From an uncultured Prevotella sp. (lineage in GTDB: Bacteria > Bacteroidota > Bacteroidia > Bacteroidales > Bacteroidaceae), in the NCBI GenBank assembly GCA_934219025.1, contig CAKQDG010000108.1:1-6990 (forward strand): DNA of 6,990 nt, written 5' to 3'. Below the pieces are notes generated by a model. The model saw only the letters and a list, made by a program, of their open reading frames with translations. It was not told the origin of the DNA and made no database searches. The translations under genes were made by a program, and so were the position numbers. This document shows, piece by piece, positions 1 to 5,343 of this stretch (positions within the stretch are counted from its first letter, which is position 1; every line of letters begins with the position of its first letter).

Positions 1-119
1 GGATAGGAAAAGGCAAGGACTTGAATCTTGTGCTTGCCGATACGGCACGCAACATGTTCGTTTACGGTCTGACGCTATCTATCGGATTGCTGATTTCAAC
101 TATGCGGCATACTGTGTAG
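1..119 (+). CDS. menA: C-terminal end of probable 1,4-dihydroxy-2-naphthoate polyprenyltransferase (partial)
   Basis: This is the 3' end of a gene that begins left of the window, read in the frame whose codons start at base 3 and ending in TAG at 117-119. The 38 visible residues contain LNLVLADTARNMFVYGL followed by a hydrophobic stretch (LSIGLLIS) and a short basic tail. This resembles the last cytoplasmic loop and final membrane helix of bacteroidal MenA, a UbiA-superfamily membrane enzyme that attaches the polyprenyl chain to 1,4-dihydroxy-2-naphthoate in menaquinone synthesis. From memory, a menA gene often precedes a DUF4494 gene and a yggS gene in Bacteroidales, and the same order occurs here. 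The catalytic Asp-rich motifs lie outside the window, so the call rests on a short tail plus context. Another UbiA-family or multi-pass membrane protein is possible. Confidence 0.55.
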   Translation, partial: IGKGKDLNLVLADTARNMFVYGLTLSIGLLISTMRHTV

Positions 120-230
120 GAGTATGCCATGATTTAATCTGAAGAAATGGGAGCAAGATAGAAAAAAAACTCCACGGTTTAAGTAGAGTATGAAATAGGA
201 AACAAATATATATAAATAGAAAATTAGAAA

Positions 231-779
231 ATGAGAACAAGAACAACTACATGGTTTGAATGCAAAATCCGTTATGAGAAGATGATGGAAGACGGAATGC
301 AGAAAAAAGTTACAGAACTTTATGTCGTTGATGCACTGAGCTTCACGGAGGCAGAGTCGGCTATCATCGACGAGATGTCTGCATATATAAGCGGTGAGTT
401 TGAGGTGCGCGACATAAAGAAGGCGCCTTACGGAGAAATTTTCTTCAGCGACGAACCGAGTGCCGACCGCTGGTATAAGGCAAAGTTGCAGTTTATTACC
501 ATCGACGAGAAAACGGAGAAGGAGAAGCGCAGCAATGTGAACTATCTCGTTCATGCTGCAACATTCAACGGCGCGGTCCACAATATCGACGAGGTTATGG
601 GTAAGACGATGATTGACTATTCTATCGCATCTGTTGCCGAAACACAGATAATGGATGTCTTCGAGCATGGGGCTGACATGAAGACGAAGAAGGAAGAGCC
701 TAACGATGTTCCTGAATATGAGGAGCAGAACGTTAATGCTGAGGCTTCGGCTGAGACTCCTGAAACTCCGGCAGAATAA
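231..779 (+). CDS. DUF4494 domain-containing protein, function unknown
   Basis: This 182-residue protein has no signal peptide or membrane segment and is probably cytoplasmic. The N-terminal part (MRTRTTTWFECKIRYEK, then KKVTELYVVDALSFTEAE at about 26-43) matches what I recall of the DUF4494 family, whose members are found in Bacteroidetes and have no established function. The folded domain appears to span about residues 1-148, with alternating beta-like segments (YVVDALSF, GEIFF, KAKLQFITI, VNYLVHAATF). Residues 150-182 are an acidic, Pro/Ala/Glu-rich tail (PETPAE end) that is probably disordered. The ATG at 231 is kept because the family signature starts directly at MRTRT; the bases before it are A-rich (TTAGAAA) with no Shine-Dalgarno. 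The gene lies 111 bases after the menA-like end and 57 bases before yggS, so co-transcription is plausible. I found no TAnnTTTG box in the 120-230 gap. Confidence 0.85.
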   Translation: MRTRTTTWFECKIRYEKMMEDGMQKKVTELYVVDALSFTEAESAIIDEMSAYISGEFEVRDIKKAPYGEIFFSDEPSADRWYKAKLQFITIDEKTEKEKRSNVNYLVHAATFNGAVHNIDEVMGKTMIDYSIASVAETQIMDVFEHGADMKTKKEEPNDVPEYEEQNVNAEASAETPETPAE

Positions 780-822
780 AGAACAACTATAGTTTCGTTT
801 AATTCAGGAACTAATAAAATAA

Positions 823-829
823 GAAAGGA
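823..829 (+). promoter_or_regulatory. Possible Shine-Dalgarno-like ribosome binding site of yggS
   Basis: GAAAGGA lies 7 bases before the ATG at 837. This is notable because the other genes here have only A/T-rich sequence before their starts, and Bacteroidetes generally depend little on Shine-Dalgarno pairing. It supports 837 as the start codon. Confidence 0.4.
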
Positions 830-836
830 TTGGCTT

Positions 837-1511
837 ATGGACTATGATGTGGCAGGGAATTTACACAAGGTGCTTCAAGATCTTCCCGAAGGCGTGCGCC
901 TCGTGGCAGTGAGCAAGTTTCACCCCAACGAGTTTCTGCAGGCTGCATACGACGAGGGGCAGCGTATCTTCGGCGAGAGTCACGAACAGGAACTTGCCAA
1001 GAAACAGGAAACTCTGCCAAAGGACATCAAGTGGCATTTCATCGGACACTTGCAGACGAATAAAGTGAAATATATCGCTCCATATATTGACATGATAGAG
1101 GCGGTAGATTCTCTTAAACTTCTGAAGGAAATCAATAAGCAGGCTGCAAAACATAACCGGACCATTGATGTACTTCTTGAACTGCATATTGCCCAAGAAG
1201 CAACGAAATACGGTCTTACGCCGGATGCCTGCCGACAGCTCCTTGCCGATGGCGAGTGGCGCCAGCTGGAAAACGTCAGAATATGCGGTATCATGATGAT
1301 GGCTTCGAACACGGACGACGAGCAGCAGATTCGAGGGGAGTTTACCCGGGCTGCCGACTTCTTCGATGAGGTTAAGGCGAAGTATTTTGCCGATGATGAG
1401 GCTTTCTGCGAGCGTTCATGGGGTATGAGCCACGACTACAAGATTGCCGTGGAATGTCGCAGCACGATGGTGCGCGTGGGCACTACGATATTCGGACCGA
1501 GAATATATTGA
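837..1511 (+). CDS. yggS: YggS/PLPBP family pyridoxal 5'-phosphate homeostasis protein
   Basis: This 224-residue protein has the size and motifs of the YggS/PROSC (PLPBP) family, a single-domain fold-type III PLP-binding barrel. The family has no firmly known catalytic activity and affects cellular vitamin B6 and amino acid pools. Visible motifs are LVAVSK at 22-27, with Lys27 as the expected Schiff-base lysine; IFGESHEQE at 44-52; WHFIGHLQTNK at 66-76, the family hallmark; GIMMM at 151-155; SWGMSHDY at 194-201; and RSTMVRVGTTIFGPR at 208-222, the phosphate-binding C-terminal motif. The common Gly-Ser-Thr of that last motif is Arg-Ser-Thr here. The protein is cytoplasmic. It lies downstream of the DUF4494 gene on the same strand and a terminator follows, so it is probably the last gene of its transcript. 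Family membership is certain; the physiological role rests on the family. Confidence 0.95.
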   Translation: MDYDVAGNLHKVLQDLPEGVRLVAVSKFHPNEFLQAAYDEGQRIFGESHEQELAKKQETLPKDIKWHFIGHLQTNKVKYIAPYIDMIEAVDSLKLLKEINKQAAKHNRTIDVLLELHIAQEATKYGLTPDACRQLLADGEWRQLENVRICGIMMMASNTDDEQQIRGEFTRAADFFDEVKAKYFADDEAFCERSWGMSHDYKIAVECRSTMVRVGTTIFGPRIY

Positions 1512-1555
1512 TTGTGGAATATAACACCTAAATTGTATTGATTTTGGAATATAAA
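1506..1555 (+). repeat. Two near-identical 20-base direct repeats spanning the yggS stop codon
   Basis: The segment TATTGATTGTGGAATATAAC starting at 1506 recurs at 1536 as TATTGATTTTGGAATATAAA, with two mismatches and a 30-base period. The first copy includes the last codon and the TGA stop of yggS. It looks like a small local duplication in the 3' untranslated region. No function is evident. Confidence 0.6.
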
Positions 1556-1559
1556 CAAT

Positions 1560-1597
1560 AAAGGCTGCAATGTGCTTAATACATCGCAGCCTTTTTT
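1560..1597 (+). terminator. Rho-independent terminator after yggS
   Basis: The left arm AAAGGCTGCAATGT (1560-1573) pairs with ACATCGCAGCCTTT (1581-1594) with one mismatch in 14 and a 7-base loop. It runs directly into six T residues at 1592-1597. It sits about 50 bases after the yggS stop and closes that transcript. Confidence 0.9.
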
Positions 1598-1642
1598 GTG
1601 TGTTTTCTATTTTGCGTTACCGCTCTATGAATCCTTCTATAT

Positions 1643-1681
1643 AAAAACAAAAGAAGCCGAAGGACTGAGTCCCACGGCTTC
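1643..1681 (-). terminator. Rho-independent terminator of the small lipoprotein gene
   Basis: GAAGCCG (1653-1659) pairs with CGGCTTC (1675-1681). After a 2x2 mismatch an inner GGAC/GTCC stem closes on a 3-base loop. Read on the minus strand, the hairpin is followed by TTTTGTTTTTAT (1652 down to 1641), about 30 bases past the stop of the gene ending at 1712. On the plus strand the stem is followed by a less regular T-rich run (1683-1694), so weak bidirectional function is possible. Confidence 0.8.
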
Positions 1682-1711
1682 ACTTTCCTTTTTTAAGTTC
1701 GCTTTCGCAAA

Positions 1712-1882
1712 TTACTTAACAGTAGTTGTGTCAACATTAGCTGTATCAACAGAAGCTGAATCAGCTACTGAATCAACTGCTACAGTGTCAGAATCAGCTG
1801 CGTTAGACTGAGCTGTTTTGTTACCACAAGATGCGAAAGAGATAGCTGCGATAGCTACGAACATTAAAACCAATTTTTTCAT
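1712..1882 (-). CDS. Very small SPII lipoprotein with a Val/Asp/Ser/Thr-rich tail, function unknown
   Basis: The product has 56 residues. It starts MKKLVLMFVAIAAISFASC: a Lys-rich n-region, a hydrophobic core, and the lipobox F-A-S-C with Cys19 as the predicted lipidated residue. This directs it to an outer or inner membrane as a lipoprotein. After cleavage only about 38 residues remain, beginning CGNKT and then almost entirely Ala, Asp, Val, Ser and Thr in a loose repeat (VDS, ADS, VDT, VDT). The tail is acidic and likely unstructured. An in-frame TTG ten codons upstream (1912) was not used because it would place basic residues before the normal signal peptide start, and MKK is the typical form. 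From memory, similar tiny Ala/Asp/Thr-rich lipoproteins occur in other Bacteroidales with no known role. It has its own -7 promoter box and terminator, so it is probably monocistronic. Confidence 0.8.
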   Translation of the reverse strand: MKKLVLMFVAIAAISFASCGNKTAQSNAADSDTVAVDSVADSASVDTANVDTTTVK

Positions 1883-1934
1883 TTTTCTTTGCTTTTTAAA
1901 TCTGTAAAACAATCATTTGTTTATTAAAACGCTG

Positions 1935-1942
1935 CAAAGGTA
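1935..1942 (-). promoter_or_regulatory. Bacteroidetes-type -7 promoter box for the small lipoprotein gene
   Basis: On the minus strand this reads TACCTTTG followed by C, a full match to the Bacteroidetes sigma-ABfr -7 consensus TAnnTTTG. It lies about 53 bases before the ATG at 1882 and predicts a leader of roughly 45 bases. I see no clear TTTG/TTG -33 box at the expected spacing. Confidence 0.6.
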
Positions 1943-2132
1943 AGTAATTTTCTGATACGTTGTTCTCTTTTTTAGTGTTTTTTTTGCCTCTATTTTGTAA
2001 CTTTTTTGTAAGTGGTTGTAAATCAATTAAATATAAAATAAAATAAAGTGTTAAAAAATATATATGTGTTTTCTGTGTGCCTTTACAATCTACACATGTA
2101 TCTTTTTATTCTGATTTTTTTCTATACCTTTT
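1943..2132. other. A/T-rich intergenic stretch with no recognised gene
   Basis: This stretch consists mainly of T runs and A/T repeats (for example around 2029-2065). I see no supported ORF, no stable hairpin and no RNA gene in it. It forms the first part of the 785-base gap between the lipoprotein gene and mtaB. Confidence 0.6.
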
Positions 2133-2140
2133 TATCTTTG
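2133..2140 (+). promoter_or_regulatory. Possible -7 promoter box upstream of the repeat element
   Basis: TATCTTTG matches TAnnTTTG exactly and is the same octamer found upstream of mtaB. No clear -33 box is present at the expected distance. If active, it would start transcription near 2146 and run through the 22-bp repeat array. No gene follows on this strand until 2668, so it may drive a non-coding transcript or be a chance match. Confidence 0.35.
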
Positions 2141-2210
2141 TATGGATATTAAACAGGCTCTACCTGGAAATGAAGTGCCGCTTTTGTGGTTTTTAAAGAA
2201 AAATCCGACT

Positions 2211-2386
2211 TTTTGAACACTTTTCTCAAGACGCTCGAATTTGTAAGCTTTTCAGCCGAGCAATGCTTTTCGGGGAGCAAAGCATTGCTTCTCTCCCGAA
2301 AAAGCATTGCTTTTCTCCATAAGGAGCATTGCTTGGCTTTCAGCGGGTGTGTTTTCTTTACAAAATGAAGCCAAAAAGTGTTCTAA
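2211..2386. repeat. Segment of about 175 bp framed by inverted repeats (possible MITE-like or dispersed intergenic element)
   Basis: GAACACTTTT at 2215-2224 is an exact inverted match to AAAAGTGTTC at 2374-2383. Extending outward gives 13 of 14 matching bases (2211-2224 against 2374-2387). Between these arms lie the 22-bp repeat array and its hairpins. The segment is richer in G+C than its flanks. No transposase is present and no target-site duplication is obvious. The layout fits a miniature element or a dispersed intergenic repeat, but a single copy in the window cannot prove it. Confidence 0.45.
2259..2346. repeat. Four-unit phased array: core AGCAWTGCTT every 22 bp
   Basis: Copies of the core start at 2259 (AGCAATGCTT), 2281, 2303 and 2325 (each AGCATTGCTT), exactly 22 bases apart. 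The 12-base spacers differ from unit to unit. The core is near-palindromic: the first nine bases of unit 1 are the exact reverse complement of those in units 2 to 4. Unit 1 can therefore pair with any later unit. With unit 3, 2259-2277 pairs with 2291-2311, extended by the spacer CGGG/CCCG and GAG/CTC. With unit 4, AGCCGAGCAATGCT (2254-2267) pairs with AGCATTGCTTGGCT (2325-2338) with one G-U. The varied spacers resemble a CRISPR array superficially, but a 10-base core with 12-base spacers does not fit one. Its role is unknown. Confidence 0.8.
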
Positions 2387-2399
2387 ACTTCTTTTTTTT

Positions 2400-2573
2400 A
2401 TATAATTACATGATATTGAGTTGCTTATCCATTGTTTGGCGTGCTGTCGCCTGCAGGAATATAGGATAGAAGTAAATAAAAATACTGAATATAATATTAA
2501 TGATTTATCACTTCAATTTCCGGAAGAATCATAAAACATCTTATGTAAATAATGAAAAGTCAGATTTTTGCAC
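2400..2573. other. A/T-rich intergenic stretch before the mtaB promoter
   Basis: I see no supported gene here. The only structure noted is a small GGCG/CGCC inverted repeat at 2438-2451 within an otherwise A/T-rich sequence. Confidence 0.5.
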
Positions 2574-2581
2574 TATCTTTG
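2574..2581 (+). promoter_or_regulatory. Bacteroidetes-type -7 promoter box for mtaB
   Basis: TATCTTTG followed by CA is a full match to TAnnTTTG, 86 bases before the mtaB ATG at 2668. It implies an A/T-rich leader of about 80 bases. A TTTG occurs at 2567-2570 but is too close to serve as the -33 element, and none is clear further upstream. Confidence 0.6.
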
Positions 2582-2667
2582 CATTTTGAACCCGGAATAA
2601 GTGTTATATATATAATAATGTATAGCTCTTCATCCACTAATTTTTTTGATCACAAATAATAATATAT

Positions 2668-4029
2668 ATGATAGACTCATCAGTATTTCAGGGCAAGACT
2701 GCAGCCTATTTTACTTTGGGCTGCAAGTTGAACTTCTCTGAGACGTCCACATTCGGTCGTCTTCTCCAAGACATGGGCGTGCGCACTGTCGAGGAAGGAG
2801 AGAAAGCCGATATATGTTTGATTAATACATGTTCCGTAACGGAAGTAGCCGACCACAAGTGTCGCCAGGCAATCCACCGTATGGTGCGCCAACATCCCGG
2901 GGCATTCGTAGTCGTTACAGGCTGCTATGCCCAGCTCGAGGCCGAGACGATATCAAAGATAGACGGTGTAGACTTGGTTCTTGGTGCAAACGAGAAGGCA
3001 AATCTTATACAATACCTCTCGGATGCATGGACGGCAGCCGGGGCCGACTCTGAAAATATTGCCGACGGTGCCTTGCACAGGCATTTTTCTGTAAAGACAA
3101 AAGAAATCAAAACCTTTGCCCCGAGTTGTTCTCGCGGCAATCGTACACGCTATTTCCTGAAGGTGCAGGATGGGTGCGACTATTTCTGTACGTACTGCAC
3201 CATCCCGTTTGCCCGTGGCTTCAGCCGTAACCCGTCCATCGCTTCTTTGGTGGAACAAGTTAGACAGGCTGCTGCAGAAGGTGGAAAGGAAATTGTGCTC
3301 ACCGGCGTGAACATAGGCGACTTCGGAGCCACTACCCATGAAAGCTTTCTGGATCTCGTGAAAGCTCTCGACCAGGTAGAGGAGATAAAGCGCTACAGGA
3401 TAAGCAGTCTTGAGCCCGATCTCCTATCAGACGAGCTGATAGAATACTGCGCCCATAGCCGTGCCTTCATGCCTCATTTCCACATTCCGCTCCAGAGCGG
3501 TTCAGATGCCGTCTTGAAGCTGATGCACCGCCGTTACGACTCGGCACTCTTTGCTCATAAGATAAAGTTGATAAAGGAGTATATGCCCGATGCATTCATC
3601 GGTGTGGACGTAATGGTAGGAACGAGAGGCGAGACTCCGGAGTATTTCGAAGAAACATACGAGTTTCTGAATGGGCTCGATGTAACCCATCTTCATGTAT
3701 TTCCCTATTCTGAGCGTCCCGGCACGGCAGCCCTTCGTATCCCTTATGTCGTATCCGACAAGGACAAGAAACTCCGTAGCAAGCGCCTGCTTGACCTCTC
3801 CGACGAGAAGCAGCACGCTTTCTATTCGAAATATATTGGCACTGAGGCTGAAGTGCTGTTTGAAAAAGCGGCGCGGGGAAAGGCTATGCACGGATTTACG
3901 AAGAATTACATTAGAGTGGAACTGCCAGCTTCGCAGTCTTCTGATGCTCTCGACAACCAACTTGTCAAGGTGAGGCTCGGAGGCTTCAATCACGACAAGT
4001 CTGCACTTATAGGAACTGTTTTGAATTAG
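2668..4029 (+). CDS. mtaB: tRNA (N6-L-threonylcarbamoyladenosine(37)-C2)-methylthiotransferase
   Basis: This 453-residue protein is a complete member of the radical-SAM methylthiotransferase family. The N-terminal UPF0004 domain carries the three cysteines of the auxiliary [4Fe-4S] cluster: Cys19 in TLGCKLN, Cys55 in INTCSVT and Cys86 in TGCYAQ. The radical-SAM CxxxCxxC motif is Cys170, Cys174 and Cys177 in DGCDYFCTYCTIPFARG. A C-terminal TRAM-like RNA-binding region follows from about residue 390 (AEVLFEKA...VRLGGFN). LGCKLNFSE and the TIPFARG sequence favour the MtaB subgroup, which converts t6A37 to ms2t6A37 in ANN-decoding tRNAs, over MiaB (ms2i6A) or RimO (ribosomal protein S12). The ATG at 2668 places the first cysteine at the usual distance from the N terminus. 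The gene has its own promoter box and a long upstream gap. No clear terminator follows, so read-through into the glycosyltransferase gene is possible. Confidence 0.93.
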   Translation: MIDSSVFQGKTAAYFTLGCKLNFSETSTFGRLLQDMGVRTVEEGEKADICLINTCSVTEVADHKCRQAIHRMVRQHPGAFVVVTGCYAQLEAETISKIDGVDLVLGANEKANLIQYLSDAWTAAGADSENIADGALHRHFSVKTKEIKTFAPSCSRGNRTRYFLKVQDGCDYFCTYCTIPFARGFSRNPSIASLVEQVRQAAAEGGKEIVLTGVNIGDFGATTHESFLDLVKALDQVEEIKRYRISSLEPDLLSDELIEYCAHSRAFMPHFHIPLQSGSDAVLKLMHRRYDSALFAHKIKLIKEYMPDAFIGVDVMVGTRGETPEYFEETYEFLNGLDVTHLHVFPYSERPGTAALRIPYVVSDKDKKLRSKRLLDLSDEKQHAFYSKYIGTEAEVLFEKAARGKAMHGFTKNYIRVELPASQSSDALDNQLVKVRLGGFNHDKSALIGTVLN

Positions 4030-4205
4030 GAATTAGAAATTAGGAAGGAAGAATGCAGAATAATGAAAGAAGAATTAGGAATGTAGACAATTAAGAATTG
4101 TCGGATGCATCAATTGAGAATTGTGAATTCTACATTCTTTAATTTATAATCGCAGCGAAGCGAGAAAATTCTAAACTCTACATTCTAAACTCTAAATTAA
4201 GAATT
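4030..4205. repeat. Low-complexity A/T-rich spacer with short hairpins and a tandem duplication
   Basis: The spacer between mtaB and the glycosyltransferase gene is built from variants of ATTAGGAAT, AATTAAGAATT and ATTCTAAACTC. A perfect small hairpin, GACAATT-aag-AATTGTC, lies at 4086-4102. Overlapping ones follow: CAATT-gag-AATTG at 4111-4123 and GAATT-gtg-AATTC at 4118-4130. A 14-base unit, ATTCTAAACTCTAC, is tandemly duplicated at 4168-4181 and 4182-4195 with one mismatch. CGCAGCGAAGCGAG at 4151-4164 is the only G+C-rich part. I see no -7 promoter box or T-tailed terminator. It looks like slippage-prone intergenic filler. Confidence 0.65.
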
Positions 4206-5231
4206 ATGGACAAGGTAGCAATCGTTATATTAAACTGGAATGGAGAGAAGATGCTCAAGCAGTATCTGCCCTCTGTCTTGGAGTATTCGTCAGAAGACGG
4301 CGGCGTAGTATACGTTGCCGACAATGCGTCGACAGATGGTTCCATGCTGATGCTAAAGGAGCGCTTCCCACAGGTGCATACCATTCAGCTGGAAAAGAAT
4401 TGGGGTTTTGCCGAGGGCTACAACAAAGCGCTTGAACAGATTGATGCTGAACTTTATGTCTTGCTCAATAGCGACGTGGAGGTAACCCATCATTGGCTTT
4501 CGCCACTCGTGGAATATATGGATAACCATTCCGAAGTTGCTTTCTGTCAACCTAAGCTTCTTTCCGAACTGGACAAGAGTTCTTTTGAGTATGCCGGAGC
4601 GGCAGGTGGTTATCTCGACAAATATGGCTATCCGTTCTGTCGCGGGCGCATATTCAATACTGTAGAGGACGATAACGGACAATATGACTATACAACCGAG
4701 GTGTTGTGGGCTACGGGAGCTTGCTTGATGATACGTGCTGTAGATTATTGGAAGTCCGGTGGACTCGATGGCAGATTCTTTGCCCATAACGAGGAGATTG
4801 ACCTCTGTTGGCGTCTTCGCCTGCAGGGTAGGGTGGGAGTGTGCATCCCCGACAGCCAGGTGTATCATCTTGGTGGCGGAACGCTGCCAAAGGGTAACCC
4901 CATGAAGACTTATCTCAATTTCCGCAACAACCTGACGATGCTCTACAAGAATCTTTCCGACCGCGAACTGCCTGGCGTCATGCGAGTGCGCTTCTTCCTT
5001 GACTGGCTTGCTGCCTTCCAGATGTTGTTATTGGGGCGTAGTTGGGGAGATTTCAAGGCTGTCATTAGGGCGCGTCGCGACTTTAGGCGATGGAAAGGAG
5101 ATTTCCTTGCCGACCGTAAACGCATACAGGAAACACGTCTTGTACCTTCAGGTTGCGTAAACGGTATCTATGATTTCTCCATTCTTTGGAAATATTATGC
5201 AAAAGGCATAAAGTTCTTTTCGAAGTTATAA
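4206..5231 (+). CDS. Glycosyltransferase family 2 (GT-A fold)
   Basis: This 341-residue protein is a cytoplasmic-face inverting glycosyltransferase that moves a sugar from a nucleotide donor to a glycan or lipid-linked acceptor. Visible GT2 features are the N-terminal VAIVILNWNG (4-13), the nucleotide-binding ADNASTDGS (38-46), NWGFAEGYNKAL (65-76), the metal-binding DxD-type LLNSDVEV (86-93, Asp90/Glu92), ATGACLMIR (169-177), and the catalytic-base region HNEEIDLCWR (194-203) followed by HLGGGT (221-226). This arrangement resembles rhamnosyltransferase-like GT2 enzymes of O-antigen or exopolysaccharide synthesis, but donor and acceptor cannot be read from sequence. A hydrophobic, partly amphipathic stretch (about 263-277, FFLDWLAAFQMLLLG) may attach it to the membrane. 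The start at 4206 leaves only two residues before the first beta strand, as is usual. It stands alone without other polysaccharide genes. A strong hairpin follows. Confidence 0.9.
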   Translation: MDKVAIVILNWNGEKMLKQYLPSVLEYSSEDGGVVYVADNASTDGSMLMLKERFPQVHTIQLEKNWGFAEGYNKALEQIDAELYVLLNSDVEVTHHWLSPLVEYMDNHSEVAFCQPKLLSELDKSSFEYAGAAGGYLDKYGYPFCRGRIFNTVEDDNGQYDYTTEVLWATGACLMIRAVDYWKSGGLDGRFFAHNEEIDLCWRLRLQGRVGVCIPDSQVYHLGGGTLPKGNPMKTYLNFRNNLTMLYKNLSDRELPGVMRVRFFLDWLAAFQMLLLGRSWGDFKAVIRARRDFRRWKGDFLADRKRIQETRLVPSGCVNGIYDFSILWKYYAKGIKFFSKL

Positions 5232-5241
5232 TGAAAGATTA

Positions 5242-5289
5242 AAAATCGAGTAGGAAGAAAACTACTTCGTTTTCCTCCTACTCGATTTT
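5242..5289. terminator. Bidirectional hairpin terminator between convergent genes
   Basis: The 21-base arm 5242-5262 pairs with 5269-5289 with a single mismatch and a 6-base loop (TACTTC). The outer end of the stem is an A4/T4 run on either strand, so a short U tract forms in both directions. On the minus strand it continues as TTTTTAATC. It lies 10 bases after the glycosyltransferase stop and about 50 bases past the stop of the convergent kinase gene, so it probably serves both. Confidence 0.85.
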
Positions 5290-5298
5290 GCAAGAACA

Positions 5299-5343
5299 TT
5301 AGCAAAGCAATACTTCACTCTTTATTTAGCGAAGCAATTCTTT
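5299..5343. repeat. Imperfect 18-base direct repeat at the 3' end of the sugar kinase gene
   Basis: TTAGCAAAGCAATACTTC starting at 5299 recurs at 5326 as TTAGCGAAGCAATTCTTT, with 3 mismatches in 18 and a 27-base period. The second copy overlaps the end of the kinase gene's stop codon. No function is evident. Confidence 0.45.

Larger units (their letters stand above)
2147..2399 (+). ncRNA. Candidate structured non-coding RNA covering the repeat array
   Basis: This is a tentative transcript, from just after the TATCTTTG box (2133-2140) to a run of eight T residues at 2392-2399. The stretch has extensive self-complementarity: the outer arms 2215-2224/2374-2383 and several alternative stems in 2254-2338. 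A weak GAAG/CTTC stem (2367-2370 with 2388-2391) precedes the T run. No convincing protein is encoded. A 60-codon GTG-started ORF overlaps it but only reads through the repeats. The RNA proposal is inference from promoter-like and terminator-like ends, and the element could equally be an untranscribed repeat. Confidence 0.25.

Noticed and set aside
96..668. A 190-codon minus-strand ORF opposite the DUF4494 gene
   Set aside because: It is the shadow of a well-supported gene, with Cys/His/Leu-rich noise, no domain and no promoter.
1883..1912. Ten-residue N-terminal extension of the lipoprotein from a TTG
   Set aside because: It would put a basic, aromatic segment before a canonical MKK signal peptide, and the ATG at 1882 gives a standard SPII signal.
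2142..2216. A 24-codon ATG ORF just after the TATCTTTG box
   Set aside because: Its ATG lies at or before the predicted transcription start, so it would not be translated from that promoter. No further support was seen.
2259..2346. CRISPR-like repeat and spacer pattern
   Set aside because: A 10-base core with 12-base spacers is far below CRISPR dimensions, one unit is inverted, and no cas gene is present.
2186..2368. A 60-codon plus-strand ORF starting with GTG across the repeat array
   Set aside because: It merely reads through the phased repeats and is rich in Ser/Phe/Leu/Lys. It has no domain or signal and no ribosome binding site. The 22-bp unit is not a multiple of three, so the repeat is not a protein repeat.
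2438..2451. GGCG/CGCC inverted repeat as a terminator or operator
   Set aside because: The stem is only four pairs with no T tract and no gene to serve.
3502..3993. A 163-codon minus-strand ORF within mtaB
   Set aside because: It lies antisense to the conserved radical-SAM gene and has no recognisable family features.
4353..4868. A 171-codon minus-strand ORF within the glycosyltransferase gene
   Set aside because: It is antisense to motifs of the GT2 domain and its translation has no coherent domain.
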